DNA of 64,000 nt from Desulfobacter vibrioformis DSM 8776. GTDB taxonomy: Bacteria > Desulfobacterota > Desulfobacteria > Desulfobacterales > Desulfobacteraceae. The translations under genes and the position numbers were made by a program. Each line of letters starts with the position of its first letter. Position 1 is the stretch's first letter. Where the stretch lies: the NCBI RefSeq assembly GCF_000745975.1, contig NZ_JQKJ01000013.1, forward strand, positions 1 to 64,000. The letters are read 5' to 3'. Of the stretch, positions 9,274 to 18,371 are shown piece by piece. The notes below the pieces were generated by a model, which was not told where the DNA came from, searched no databases, and saw only the letters and a list, made by a program, of their open reading frames with translations.

Positions 9274-10118
9274 CAGCACTGGATCAAATGATTCGTGAGA
9301 TAAAGGATTTAACGCCCATGCCGGCCATTGCCAGCCGTTTGCTCGAAATTGTTGAAAAGCCGGATAGTTCAATGAACGATATTGCCCAGGTAATTCAGTA
9401 TGACCCTGTCATGACAATAGACATTCTTAAAATCTGCAACTCAGCATATTCGGGGTTAAAGATGCCTGCAGAATCAATTAAAGATGCTGTGAATATGCTT
9501 GGTACAGATCAGATCGTTGAATTGGCACTGGTAAAATCAAGCGCAAGAGTCCTTTCCGGACGTCGAAAAGGCTATGGTCTTGAACACGGGGATATGTGGC
9601 TGTATTCGGTTTCTTCTGCTGTAATTGCCAAACAGGTTGCCAAACGCCTGGGACTTAACAACAAAAGTACAATTTTTACCGCTGCCCTGATCAAAGACAT
9701 CGGTAAAATCATATTGGAAAAATATGTGTCCAAGGACTTTAAAAAAATTGACACGCTTGTAAAAAAAAACGACTACAGTTTCAGGGAAGCGGAAAAAAAA
9801 GTACTGGGTATAGATCATGCTGAGATTGGTGCCTTAATTGGCAAAATATGGAACTTCAGCCCGCGAATGATCAAGCTTATCCAACATCATCATCTCAGAG
9901 ATGAATCCATGGTGAACGATAAAGAGGTCGCAGCGGTGTATCTGGCAGACTGCATTTGCATGATGATGGGAATCGGCGTCGGGGCAGATGGTCTGTCCTA
10001 TCGATTTAAGGATCAGTTAATGAAAATCCATGGCATCTCCCACTCGGACATCACCGGTCTTATGGCCGAATTTGGCGTCAACATGCATGAAGTAAAAATT
10101 TTATTAAACATGGCTTAA
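9270..10118 (+). CDS. HDOD domain signalling protein
   Basis: A 282-residue single-domain HDOD protein. The family hallmark is seen at the N terminus: LTPMPAIASRLLEIVEKPDSS, then IAQVIQYDPVMTIDILKICN. A remnant HD-like core (AALIKDIGKIIL, DHAEIGALIG) lacks the full metal-binding His/Asp set, which is usual for HDOD. HDOD proteins are non-enzymatic scaffolds often found with response regulators and c-di-GMP enzymes. Its placement inside the cluster, coupled to cheD, suggests it is an output or adaptor module. Confidence 0.92.
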   Translation: MTALDQMIREIKDLTPMPAIASRLLEIVEKPDSSMNDIAQVIQYDPVMTIDILKICNSAYSGLKMPAESIKDAVNMLGTDQIVELALVKSSARVLSGRRKGYGLEHGDMWLYSVSSAVIAKQVAKRLGLNNKSTIFTAALIKDIGKIILEKYVSKDFKKIDTLVKKNDYSFREAEKKVLGIDHAEIGALIGKIWNFSPRMIKLIQHHHLRDESMVNDKEVAAVYLADCICMMMGIGVGADGLSYRFKDQLMKIHGISHSDITGLMAEFGVNMHEVKILLNMA

Positions 10119-10137
10119 TGAAACTGAAAGGGATCAA

Positions 10138-10563
10138 ATGTCTTATTCGATATTGATTGTAGATGATTCAATGCCCATGAGGACCGTTTTAAAACGATCT
10201 CTTGCAGCGGCGGGATACGGCAGTTCCAGAATACTTGAAGCCTCGAACGGTAAAGAGGCGTTAAAGGTAATGGAAGGGGACTGGGTGGATTTGATTCTAA
10301 CCGACCACAACATGCCGGAAATGAATGGGTTCAGCTTTTTAAAAAAAGTAAAAGCCGAAGCATTGTTCAAGGACATTCCGGTGGTTGTTATTTCAACCGA
10401 AGGCAATGAATCTAAAATCAAAGAATTTATGAATACCGGTGCATCCGGTTATATGACCAAGCCGTTTACCCCTGAGGCGCTCAGGGATTTGATCGTCAGT
10501 ATTATTGGAAAGGCAGATTATGAAGAAAGTATTGATGACCGCGATGACGAATTCGATTTCTGA
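10138..10563 (+). CDS. cheY: CheY-like single-domain response regulator
   Basis: A 141-residue receiver with no output domain. The acidic pair VDDS is near residue 10, phospho-acceptor Asp56 is in LILTDHNMPEMNGF, Thr is in VISTEG and the conserved Lys is in GYMTKPF. A short acidic C-terminal tail (IDDRDDEFDF) is present. It overlaps the downstream CheX gene by 44 bases. It is the most likely diffusible output of the CheA encoded here. Confidence 0.93.
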   Translation: MSYSILIVDDSMPMRTVLKRSLAAAGYGSSRILEASNGKEALKVMEGDWVDLILTDHNMPEMNGFSFLKKVKAEALFKDIPVVVISTEGNESKIKEFMNTGASGYMTKPFTPEALRDLIVSIIGKADYEESIDDRDDEFDF

Positions 10564-10975
10564 AGTCATGGAGATCATGTTTTTCATGCCGGTTGAAATC
10601 GGTCCTGAGACGATTTTAAATGATTCCGGCATCAACCGAAACAACGCATTGGCATGCCGGTTGAATTTCACCGGAGATATCACCGGAAATATAGATCTTA
10701 TTTCACCGGAACCTCTGGTTGCCGAACTCGCATCCAATTTTTTGGGCGAAACCAAAGGCGAACTGACTTGGGAACAGCAATTCGGAACATTGTCTGAAAT
10801 GCTCAACATGGTGTGCGGGAATGCTTTAAAAAATGTAAAATGCAAGTTGCCTTATCATCTCGGTATCCCTCAAATGATTACCAGTACTGATCTTGACGGC
10901 ACTGCAAAATGCACACTGATTGAAACAATGGATTCGAAAATGGCTCTTTTACTATCAATGATTAAGAGTGAATAA
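10520..10975 (+). CDS. cheX: CheX-like CheY-P phosphatase
   Basis: A 151-residue protein of the CheC/CheX/FliY phosphatase fold. The defining E-x2-N signature is in LSEMLNMVCGNALKNV, and the N-terminal helix (ISEVMEIMFFMP) also fits CheX. The start at 10520 is chosen because GGAAAGG lies six bases before it; an ATG 15 bases upstream has no site. The start lies inside the cheY-like gene, implying translational coupling between a regulator and its phosphatase. Predicted role: removing phosphate from CheY-P to reset signalling. CheX rather than CheC is chosen because only one signature helix is seen. Confidence 0.85.
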   Translation: MKKVLMTAMTNSISEVMEIMFFMPVEIGPETILNDSGINRNNALACRLNFTGDITGNIDLISPEPLVAELASNFLGETKGELTWEQQFGTLSEMLNMVCGNALKNVKCKLPYHLGIPQMITSTDLDGTAKCTLIETMDSKMALLLSMIKSE

Positions 10976-11009
10976 CCCGTGTGAGTCAATAACGACAAGG
11001 GGCGTTTCA

Positions 11010-12053
11010 ATGTCTAATGAAATTAAAGTGCTTGTGGTAGATGATTCCGCCGTTGTCAGAAAGGTGTTTAAAGAACAATTATCCCGGCACAAAGGAATTA
11101 CGGTAATTGGTACGGCTCCTGATCCATACATCGCCCGGGAAAAAATTGTAAGATTAAAACCGGATGTTATTACCCTGGATATAGAAATGCCGCGTATGGA
11201 TGGGATTACTTTTTTGAAAAAATTAATGAAGTATTATCCTCTTCCCGTTATCATTGTCAGTTCTTTGAGTACAAAAGGAAGCCGCCTTGCCATGGAAGCG
11301 TTGGCCATTGGGGCATTGGAAGTGATGGCAAAACCCAATGACGCCTATTCGGTAGGCGATGTCAACGTGCAGCTTGCCGAGAAAATCCGGGCGGTTCATG
11401 CGGCTAAATTACCCCGATACGGGCAGCGGCAAAATTCAACGAACCAGACAAAGATCATATCCATGGCACCTTCTAAAAACGTCAATCGAATTATTGCCAT
11501 CGGCGCGTCAACCGGGGGGGCGGAAGCCATTAAAAATATCCTGACCCAAATGCCGGAAAACGCCCCAGGCATCGTTGTCGTACAGCATATGCCTGCTCAG
11601 TTTACTACGTCCTTTGCCGGACGGTTAAATGAATTGTGTCAAATGCGTGTTAAAGAAGCAGAAAATGGGGACCCTGTAACAAGTGGTAACGTCCTTATTG
11701 CCCCGGGTAATTTTCATATGCTTTTAAAACGCAGGGGCCCAGGCTATTGCGTCGTCGTTAAAACAGGGCCTCTTGTTCACTTTCAGCGGCCGGCAGTGGA
11801 TATTTTATTTCGGTCTGTTGCAAGACACGCTGGTGCCAACGCTGTGGGGATTATTTTAACCGGTATGGGTAAAGATGGTGCAGAAGGATTGCTCGAAATG
11901 AAAAAAGCGGGTGCGGTAACGATTGCCCAGGATGAAAAATCAAGCGTGGTTTACGGGATGCCCAAAGAAGCACGATTGATAGGGGCGGTTGATTATGTGG
12001 AAAGTATTCACAGTATAGCAGGAAAAGCCTGTTCATTTTTTAACGAACTGTAG
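11010..12053 (+). CDS. cheB: CheB receptor methylesterase/deamidase
   Basis: A 347-residue two-domain protein. The N-terminal receiver has VVDDSAVVRK and phospho-acceptor Asp57. The C-terminal esterase domain carries the catalytic triad: Ser167 in IGASTGGAEA, His193 in VVQHMPAQF and Asp289 in GMGKDGAEG. The start at 11010 has AAGGGG in place, whereas the upstream ATG at 10968 overlaps cheX and has no site. It removes methyl groups from the receptor and opposes the CheR at the end of the cluster. Confidence 0.95.
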   Translation: MSNEIKVLVVDDSAVVRKVFKEQLSRHKGITVIGTAPDPYIAREKIVRLKPDVITLDIEMPRMDGITFLKKLMKYYPLPVIIVSSLSTKGSRLAMEALAIGALEVMAKPNDAYSVGDVNVQLAEKIRAVHAAKLPRYGQRQNSTNQTKIISMAPSKNVNRIIAIGASTGGAEAIKNILTQMPENAPGIVVVQHMPAQFTTSFAGRLNELCQMRVKEAENGDPVTSGNVLIAPGNFHMLLKRRGPGYCVVVKTGPLVHFQRPAVDILFRSVARHAGANAVGIILTGMGKDGAEGLLEMKKAGAVTIAQDEKSSVVYGMPKEARLIGAVDYVESIHSIAGKACSFFNEL

Positions 12054-12140
12054 TGCATAAGCAATTAAGAGGGGTAGGGGTAAGGAACTGCTTTTTCCAT
12101 TTACCTGCCAGAATATACAGACAAAAAGGAAAAAAACGAT

Positions 12141-12569
12141 ATGGCAACGTTATCCTTTACACCGTTAAACGGAAATGAATCAGTTTTACTGATTGATGAT
12201 GAAAAACCGATTCTGAGCATGGTGACACAACTGCTTAAGCGATTTGGATACCATGTCATCCCATATGATAAAAGTGCGGATGCGCTTTCTTGCTTTGAAT
12301 CATCTCCCGATGAATTTGATCTTGTTATTACTGATTTAACCATGCCTGAAATTAACGGGGATGAAATCGTGGCACGCATTAAATCAATTCGAAAGGACAT
12401 ACCTGTCATTTTATGTACAGGGTCCAGCGAAAAAATGGTTGATACTAAAATAAACGGGCCAAAGCCGGACAAAGTGTTGATGAAGCCTTCGGGAAAAGAC
12501 GAACTCTTAAACATGATTCGAATGCTGTTGGATGAATCAAAACAGTCAAAGACAGAAAGAAAGGAATAA
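12141..12569 (+). CDS. Response regulator, receiver domain only
   Basis: A 142-residue receiver with an eleven-residue N-terminal extension. Acidic residues are in LLIDDEKPIL, the phospho-acceptor Asp65 is in LVITDLTMPEINGDE and the conserved Lys is in VLMKPSGK. The domain resembles the C-terminal receiver of the hybrid kinase at 1405 more than the CheY at 10138. It lies two bases before the ATPase-less kinase gene, so the two probably act together. No DNA-binding or enzymatic output is present. Confidence 0.9.
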   Translation: MATLSFTPLNGNESVLLIDDEKPILSMVTQLLKRFGYHVIPYDKSADALSCFESSPDEFDLVITDLTMPEINGDEIVARIKSIRKDIPVILCTGSSEKMVDTKINGPKPDKVLMKPSGKDELLNMIRMLLDESKQSKTERKE

Positions 12570-12571
12570 AA

Positions 12572-13330
12572 ATGAATGATACCATATTGGCGTCTCCAGC
12601 AGCGTTTTCTATGGATGATATCCTGCGTATTATTGACGATTTACCAATTGCTGTTGCGGTGGTTAACGGGGACCGGAAACTGATCCTGGTAAACAAGATG
12701 GCCTGCATGTTTATAAACAAGGAGAGTGATCAACTGGTCGGGCTTATGTTTGGGGCGGCCTTTGGCTGCATTCATTACAAAGATTCCCTTGGGGAGTGCG
12801 AATATGAAAAAGGGTGCCTTAATTGCAACTTGCGGACAACAGTGAAGGATACCATTGAAAATGCTAAGGGGCATTTTATGGTTGAAACAGCCATGACCTT
12901 AAAATCTATCGGGCACAGGCATTTGAGAATTACGACCCAGCCCTTGGAGTTGCAAAAGGAGAAGGCTGTTTTGCTGTCGATTGAGGATGTTACAAAGGTA
13001 AAAAAGTATGAGCATTCAGAAATAGAAAAGGAAAAACTCAAAGCGGTCGTTCGGACTGCAGGCGCAATCTGCCATGAAATTAATCAGCCTCTAATGGCGA
13101 TTTTAGGTTTTTCGGAATTATTAATCGATGATGTTTGCCAGGGGGAAATCCAGGAATCAAATGTCAAGGAAATCAGAGACCAGGCAGAACGGTTAGGTGC
13201 GATTACAAACAAGCTGATGGCTATTACGAAGTACAAAACAAAAATGTATTTGGGTTCCGAAATTTTGGACCTTGATGCCGCATCTTCAATTGTTGCCGCA
13301 AGCCCGACCCCCGAGGAGAAGAAAAAATGA
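12572..13330 (+). CDS. PAS-HisKA protein lacking an ATPase domain
   Basis: A 252-residue protein. A PAS domain (about 14-145) contains a CLNC pair in GCLNCNLRTTV. It is followed by a clear HisKA dimerisation helix with His168 in AICHEINQPLMAILGFSELL. The protein stops about 85 residues later, with no N, G1 or G2 box, so it cannot bind ATP like a normal kinase. No frameshift is evident: the next gene starts in a four-base ATGA overlap and is a different receiver. It could be a phosphotransfer hub between two receivers, a partner that dimerises with a full kinase, or a degraded kinase. Confidence 0.85.
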   Translation: MNDTILASPAAFSMDDILRIIDDLPIAVAVVNGDRKLILVNKMACMFINKESDQLVGLMFGAAFGCIHYKDSLGECEYEKGCLNCNLRTTVKDTIENAKGHFMVETAMTLKSIGHRHLRITTQPLELQKEKAVLLSIEDVTKVKKYEHSEIEKEKLKAVVRTAGAICHEINQPLMAILGFSELLIDDVCQGEIQESNVKEIRDQAERLGAITNKLMAITKYKTKMYLGSEILDLDAASSIVAASPTPEEKKK

Positions 13331-13716
13331 TGGAAAATAAAAAAATATTAATTGTTGATGACGAGCCCCCCATTTTAAGGTTGCTTTCTCAGTTGTTTAC
13401 CAAAGCCGGCTATGATGCTTCCACCGCAGAAAATGCACAGGATGCATTGAAAATTATCGAAGAGAGTAACATTATGGTCATGTTTTTTGATTTAAATATG
13501 CCGGTGATAAACGGTATGGAATTATGTAAGAAAGTAAAAAGTCTTAAGCCCATGTCTATTATCTATGCCATTACCGGCTATGCGTCTTTATTTGAATTGT
13601 CAGAATGCCTTGATGTCGGGTTTGAAGATTATTTTAAAAAACCGGTGAATGTATCGACTCTGTTGAAAACGGCTGAATCCGCATTCGAAAAAGTGAACCG
13701 CTGGAAAAAAATGTAA
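13327..13716 (+). CDS. Response regulator, receiver domain only
   Basis: A 129-residue stand-alone receiver. It shows LIVDDEPPILRLL, phospho-acceptor Asp55 in MFFDLNMPVINGME, Thr in AITGYAS and Lys in YFKKPVN. Its start overlaps the preceding HisKA-only gene by four bases. A gene pair of receiver plus ATPase-less HisKA, flanked by a second receiver, suggests a local phosphotransfer unit embedded in the chemosensory operon. Confidence 0.9.
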   Translation: MMENKKILIVDDEPPILRLLSQLFTKAGYDASTAENAQDALKIIEESNIMVMFFDLNMPVINGMELCKKVKSLKPMSIIYAITGYASLFELSECLDVGFEDYFKKPVNVSTLLKTAESAFEKVNRWKKM

Positions 13717-13730
13717 AAGTTTTAATAAAA

Positions 13731-14528
13731 ATGAATTCAATACGGTTTAAACCTAGTGAATTGACTGAATTGAAAACGCTTGTGTATAAGACGTGCGGCA
13801 TTAATCTTCATGAGGGAAAGCTTGAATTGTTAAAATCCAAGGTTGCCAAACGAATGCGTCTGACCCAGATGAATGTCCAGGAATACTTATCACATTTAAG
13901 GTCAAATGAACGCGAGGTGATCGAATTTATAGATGCGATAACAACCAATCATTCTTTTTTTTACAGAGAAAATAAAAGCATTGAATATATCGTCAAACAG
14001 TTTGGTTGTCACCCTAAACGGGAAAGAAAACACTTCAAGATATGGAGTGCGGCCTGTTCCACCGGTGATGAGCCTTACACTGCGGCGGTGCAGTTAAAGG
14101 CTTTGGGCCTAGCGTTTTCTATCCTGGCCACAGATATATCTCACTCCGTGCTGGAGATCGCCCAAAAAGGGATATATATAAATGATAAGGTCAAGCAGGT
14201 GCCCCTGCCTATCCTGCATCGTTATTTTCAGAAAGGAACCGGAAAATATAGGAGCTATTTAAAAGTGAAAAAAGAAATACAACAGCATATCACCTTCAAG
14301 AAATTTAATTTAATTTCAGACCCCATCCCCCGCTCAGACTTTGATGCTGTTTTATGTAGAAATGTAATGATTTATTTTAACAATCAAACCAGTGAAGCAA
14401 TTGTGAATAAATTGTACCAATCCCTTTGCACAGACGGTTTTTTTGCCATTGGCAACGCTGAAAGCTTGATGAGTATGAAGCATCCTTTTAAATCTGTGGC
14501 GGGAATTCCCAGCCTTTATGTAAAATAA
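13731..14528 (+). CDS. cheR: CheR receptor methyltransferase
   Basis: A 265-residue S-adenosylmethionine-dependent methyltransferase that methylates receptor glutamates. The N-terminal helical subdomain (EVIEFIDAITTNHSFFYRE) and the SAM-binding motif WSAACSTGDEPYTAA are clear. FDAVLCRNVMIYF and FAIGNAESL complete the family pattern. Length is typical of minimal CheR with no TPR extension. It is the last gene of the cluster and converges on the diguanylate cyclase gene; I see no strong terminator in the 70-base gap. Confidence 0.94.
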   Translation: MNSIRFKPSELTELKTLVYKTCGINLHEGKLELLKSKVAKRMRLTQMNVQEYLSHLRSNEREVIEFIDAITTNHSFFYRENKSIEYIVKQFGCHPKRERKHFKIWSAACSTGDEPYTAAVQLKALGLAFSILATDISHSVLEIAQKGIYINDKVKQVPLPILHRYFQKGTGKYRSYLKVKKEIQQHITFKKFNLISDPIPRSDFDAVLCRNVMIYFNNQTSEAIVNKLYQSLCTDGFFAIGNAESLMSMKHPFKSVAGIPSLYVK

Positions 14529-14599
14529 CGTTATGAATGAACAGCAGCTTGTTTGGCGGCAACGCTTTCAAACAAAGCAGGATTAAAGATCTCAGATGA

Positions 14600-16099
14600 T
14601 TATAGACATACAACTTTATTCCTCTGTTTTTTGGCTTCATAAAGACAGTGATCGGCCTGGCTGTAAAACTGGTTCTTATCGGGTATTTCACTCCCTTTAT
14701 ATGTCCTGGCACCAATGGATACAGTAATATATGCACTGACATCATTGTACGCGTGGGTAATTTTTAATGCTTCAATGTTTTTTCTGATCTTTTCAAGAAA
14801 TTGACAGGAATTGGCGGGGTCGGTTCCAGGAAAAAGGATGGCAAACTCTTCTCCACCAACCCGGAAAATGTAATCATCCGGACGTTTTGCGCTATTTTTA
14901 AGCGCCCCTGACACCTGAATTAATACATCATCTCCGGCAGGATGTCCGTAATGGTCGTTATATCGTTTAAAAAAGTCGATATCCATCATTGCCAAAGTTA
15001 AAAAAGCATCTGTTCTGTGGGCCATGCGGATCTTTTTTTCAATGATATCATCAAAAAATCTTCGATTGAACAGCGTTGTGAGCTTATCGGTGACGGACAA
15101 CGCTTCAAGCGCCTTTTTGTCTGTAACATCATTAATAATATGTGAATAGGACGATATCTTATAATCCTCATCATAAACCGGATGGACAACCTGGTAAATC
15201 CAGCGGATATCTGAATCGCCGAAAACTTTTTTTATATTCCCCTGCCACTTTTTGCCTGTCTCCACGATTCTGACAATTTCATCTGACAGATCGTTTTGAT
15301 CATCATCAGTAAAAAAGCGGCATGGTTTTCCCATCATCTCTTTTTTGGTTACGCCCAGATACCGGCACAGGGCATTGCTGATATCCACGATCCGGCCCTG
15401 GGTGTCTGTTGATGCCAGCATGATATTTTGATCAATGAGATGAAAATAACGCATGATCTCCCTTTGGGCAAAATCATGATTTTTGACAACGTAAAAAAGG
15501 ATAAACAACGATCCGACAATGGTCAGCGTCAGCAATGAGGTAAACATAACCAAAGAGCCCTTTTTACGCTCCAGGGTCAACGTATAGAATTCGTTGGCCT
15601 TGGCATTGGCAAAATCGGCAAGGAACTGTATTGCGGACTCGAGCTGTTCCGTGCTTTTCGGCAATTGCCCATGCATGATGTGCATCGCCTTTTCTGTCAT
15701 ACCTTTTCTTTTTGCGGAAATGATTGATTCGTATATTTCCTGCCATTGGGTAAATGCGTCAAGCATTGTTTTGACATCTTTTTGATCACCTAGAAATCGT
15801 TCACTAATTCGTTCAAACTGTTTCCGGAACCTGTTTTCATTTAAACGGATTTTTTCCACAAGGATGCCGAATGTCTCGTCATCCCGGGATAGCATGATCT
15901 CTGTAAGATGATTTTGAGTAGATAGGATATAAACCCTGATATCTCGTGTGGCATTACTGACGGCAAAAGGATGTCTGTATATATTTTCAGTTTCCTTGGC
16001 CAGGCTTTCCATGCTTTGAATCAAAAATAATCCCGTTGCCGCAAGTAAAAGCACAATAAAGCTGAATGCCAGAATAATTTTGTATTTGATATTGACCAT
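14600..16099 (-). CDS. Membrane diguanylate cyclase with helical sensor, PAS and GGDEF domains
   Basis: A 499-residue protein that should make cyclic di-GMP. Membrane segments at about 7-27 and 185-207 bracket a four-helix periplasmic sensor. A PAS domain (about 220-330) with an LGVTKKEMMGKPC segment follows. The GGDEF domain starts at about 340 with LTTLFNRRFFDDI, and the active site is GGEEF near residue 418. The allosteric RxxD site is not obvious. The start has AAAGGA upstream. It faces the chemosensory cluster, whose CheA has a possible c-di-GMP-binding module, so a link is plausible but inferred. Confidence 0.93.
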   Translation of the reverse strand: MVNIKYKIILAFSFIVLLLAATGLFLIQSMESLAKETENIYRHPFAVSNATRDIRVYILSTQNHLTEIMLSRDDETFGILVEKIRLNENRFRKQFERISERFLGDQKDVKTMLDAFTQWQEIYESIISAKRKGMTEKAMHIMHGQLPKSTEQLESAIQFLADFANAKANEFYTLTLERKKGSLVMFTSLLTLTIVGSLFILFYVVKNHDFAQREIMRYFHLIDQNIMLASTDTQGRIVDISNALCRYLGVTKKEMMGKPCRFFTDDDQNDLSDEIVRIVETGKKWQGNIKKVFGDSDIRWIYQVVHPVYDEDYKISSYSHIINDVTDKKALEALSVTDKLTTLFNRRFFDDIIEKKIRMAHRTDAFLTLAMMDIDFFKRYNDHYGHPAGDDVLIQVSGALKNSAKRPDDYIFRVGGEEFAILFPGTDPANSCQFLEKIRKNIEALKITHAYNDVSAYITVSIGARTYKGSEIPDKNQFYSQADHCLYEAKKQRNKVVCL

Positions 16100-16271
16100 A
16101 TCGTGATCCTTTAAATGTTAATCATACATGGAAAAAGGACCGGTTGAAAGGTAATATCACTAATTGGTCCTGATGTTTTTGCAGCCAGGGGTTGACGCCA
16201 CCCCTTGCGGTGCACAACATAAAATAAGTTGCAAACAAACCTATATCAAAACCCAAATCAGGAGGTTTATC

Positions 16272-16619
16272 ATGGAAAAAGTCGTATTATTTGCATTCCG
16301 GGGAGACCCTTTATGCTTTATCCACGTGCTTCTCAACGGTCTTGACCTGAAACAGCGGGGCAAGGAAGGACTTATTGTCCTGGAAGGAGAAGCGGTCAAG
16401 CTTGTGGGGCCCATGTCTGAATCAGGGCATTTTTTAAATCCTCTTTACAAAAAAGCCAAGGATGCAGGCCTTATTTACGGCGCCTGCAAGGCCTGTGCAA
16501 CCAAACTTGACGCCCTGGATCCCATTGAAAAAGAAGGAATCCCTCTGGTTGGGGATATGGCCAATCATCCGTCCATGGGCGCGTTCATTGAGAAAGGATA
16601 CAGAGTAATTACATTTTAA
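16272..16619 (+). CDS. DsrE/DsrF-like family protein
   Basis: A small 115-residue cytoplasmic protein. The start at 16272 has a perfect AGGAGG; a longer reading from 16164 has none. The fold is suggested by VVLFAFRGDPLCFIHVLLNG, the loop IYGACKACATKLDALD and the closing GYRVITF strand, as in DsrE-like sulfur-handling proteins. The two cysteines in ACKAC could carry persulfide. Members occur widely in sulfate reducers, but the specific role is unknown. It is transcribed alone and followed by a hairpin. Confidence 0.8.
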   Translation: MEKVVLFAFRGDPLCFIHVLLNGLDLKQRGKEGLIVLEGEAVKLVGPMSESGHFLNPLYKKAKDAGLIYGACKACATKLDALDPIEKEGIPLVGDMANHPSMGAFIEKGYRVITF

Positions 16620-16638
16620 GCCCAAGATTATCAAATGA

Positions 16639-16679
16639 CCGCAGGAACCCCCTTTCTTTAAATATGGCAGTTCCTGCGG
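16639..16679 (+). terminator. Hairpin behind the DsrE-like gene
   Basis: A perfect 10-base stem (CCGCAGGAAC at 16639-16648 with its complement at 16670-16679) and a 21-base loop, followed by a T-rich but interrupted tract. Probably a terminator. Confidence 0.55.
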
Positions 16680-16968
16680 CGCATTATTTTCTTAAACCAC
16701 ATCTGTCCCACACATTTACCGGCATCAGAATTAATGGATTGGGAAGCGCTTTTTTGCTGTCCCAACCTTGCGCCTGGATAGAACCAATATTCTCCTCACC
16801 GATATCTCATAAAAAACTCACACGATTCATGTGAAATCAGTCCAGATGTTGTTTTCAATCCTGACCGTTAGTGCCTTACTCCTCAGTTTCTGTCAAAAAA
16901 AAACAAGAAAATGAGGAGGGGCAATTGGGTTGCGGGTTTCCCGCGTTAGATAATAATCCGGAGGAAAA
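16680..16968. other. Intergenic stretch before the phytase-like gene
   Basis: No ORF with a start signal and no repeat are visible. It probably contains the promoter of the gene at 16969, but no confident -35/-10 pair could be picked. Confidence 0.4.
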
Positions 16969-18252
16969 ATGAAGAAAGTCCTGTTTGCATGCGTTTTGAC
17001 CATGCTTTTGGCATCCTGTGCCGGTACAACCCCAAGCAGCATCCAGTCGATTTCCGACAGCGGTGCTGACCTGCCGTATTCGGTTTTAACAACCCTTCCC
17101 AACGGCACGGAGATCAGAAACGGCGGTTTTGGTTCATCTGCCGTTGCCCATCCAAGTGCAGGCAATATGTTTTATGCCCTGACAGACAGGGGTCCCAATG
17201 CGACGTACAAGGGGGAAGCGGGCAAAGGTAAAAAATTTCCTGTGGCCTCATACACCCCCCGGATCGGCCTTTTTAAAGTGAATACTGACGGTTCCGTGAC
17301 CATGGAGAAAGAAATCCTTTTGAAAAACCCTGCAGGCGAGCCCATTACCGGGCTTCCCAACCCCGAGGGCCGCGGCACCACAGGCGAGATTCCCTATGAC
17401 AATGACGGCAAGGTACTCTCATATGATGACTACGGTCTGGACGGTGAAGGACTTGTGGCGCTGAAAGACGGCGGGTTCTGGATCAGCGACGAATACGGTC
17501 CCCATATTGTGCACTACAATGCCAATGGCGTGGAACTGGAACGAATTAGCCCCGTGGGTGTTGATACAGGAAAAAGAAAACTGCCCGCCGTATTCAAAAG
17601 AAGAAGAGCCAACAGGGGCATGGAAGGCCTGGCCATAACCCCGGATGAGAAAACCCTGGTGGGCATTATGCAGTCCACCCTGTACAATCCGTCCAAAAAA
17701 GAAGTCACCAATCCCACGGTCACAAGGATCGTCTCCTTTGACCTTGAAACAGCCCAAACCCATCAATACCTTTACAGGCAGAACAGCAAATGGCTGTCCA
17801 ATTCTGAGATTACCGCCCTGAACAACAAGGAATTTCTGGTTATTGAAAGGGATGGTAAATTTTCGGGCAAAGAGGACGCCCAGAAACACATCTATAAAAT
17901 CAGTCTGAACGGTGCCACTGATGTCTCCGGCGATTTCAATGCCCGGGACGGTTTGACGATCCAGGGGAAAACCCTGGAACAGTGCTCATGGGAAGATATC
18001 GAGGCTTCCGGTATTACGCCTGTCAAAAAAGTGCTGGTGGCTGATGTGGTAAAGGCGCTTCCCAACCACTATCCCCATGAAAAAATGGAAGGGATATGGC
18101 TGATCAGCGACACCACCATCGGTATTTTAAATGATGACGATTTTGCCGTGTCTGTAAAAGACGGAGAAGTGATCCAAAAAATTCTTCCCGGGGCCGGCAC
18201 TGTGGACGGAAACACCCTTTATATTATCCAACTTAAGGCTGTTTCCAACTAG
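16969..18252 (+). CDS. Phytase-like (esterase-like) domain lipoprotein
   Basis: A 427-residue predicted lipoprotein: signal MKKVLFACVLTMLLASC with Cys17 in a good lipobox. The body matches the 'esterase-like activity of phytase' family, with GLDGEGLVALKDGGFWISDE and EYGP at about 160-185, RGMEGLAITPDEKTLVG at about 212-230 and a repeating beta-propeller character. It probably acts on a phosphorylated or ester substrate at the cell surface; the substrate is unknown. The start has CGGAGG upstream. Monocistronic, ending at a bidirectional hairpin. Confidence 0.85.
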   Translation: MKKVLFACVLTMLLASCAGTTPSSIQSISDSGADLPYSVLTTLPNGTEIRNGGFGSSAVAHPSAGNMFYALTDRGPNATYKGEAGKGKKFPVASYTPRIGLFKVNTDGSVTMEKEILLKNPAGEPITGLPNPEGRGTTGEIPYDNDGKVLSYDDYGLDGEGLVALKDGGFWISDEYGPHIVHYNANGVELERISPVGVDTGKRKLPAVFKRRRANRGMEGLAITPDEKTLVGIMQSTLYNPSKKEVTNPTVTRIVSFDLETAQTHQYLYRQNSKWLSNSEITALNNKEFLVIERDGKFSGKEDAQKHIYKISLNGATDVSGDFNARDGLTIQGKTLEQCSWEDIEASGITPVKKVLVADVVKALPNHYPHEKMEGIWLISDTTIGILNDDDFAVSVKDGEVIQKILPGAGTVDGNTLYIIQLKAVSN

Positions 18253-18297
18253 AAAGGCTACCTGTTTTAAATTTTCAACTTGAGAATATCAAGACGG

Positions 18298-18335
18298 CAT
18301 CAGCCCGGATTCCTGAAAAAGAGTCCGGGCTGATG
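18298..18335. terminator. Convergent terminator hairpin
   Basis: A perfect 12-base stem (CATCAGCCCGGA at 18298-18309 with its complement at 18324-18335) and a 14-base loop, between the phytase-like gene and the convergent YchJ gene. Confidence 0.75.
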
Positions 18336-18371
18336 TCAGGTTCAATAAATTGTATTTTTAAAAAATATTTT

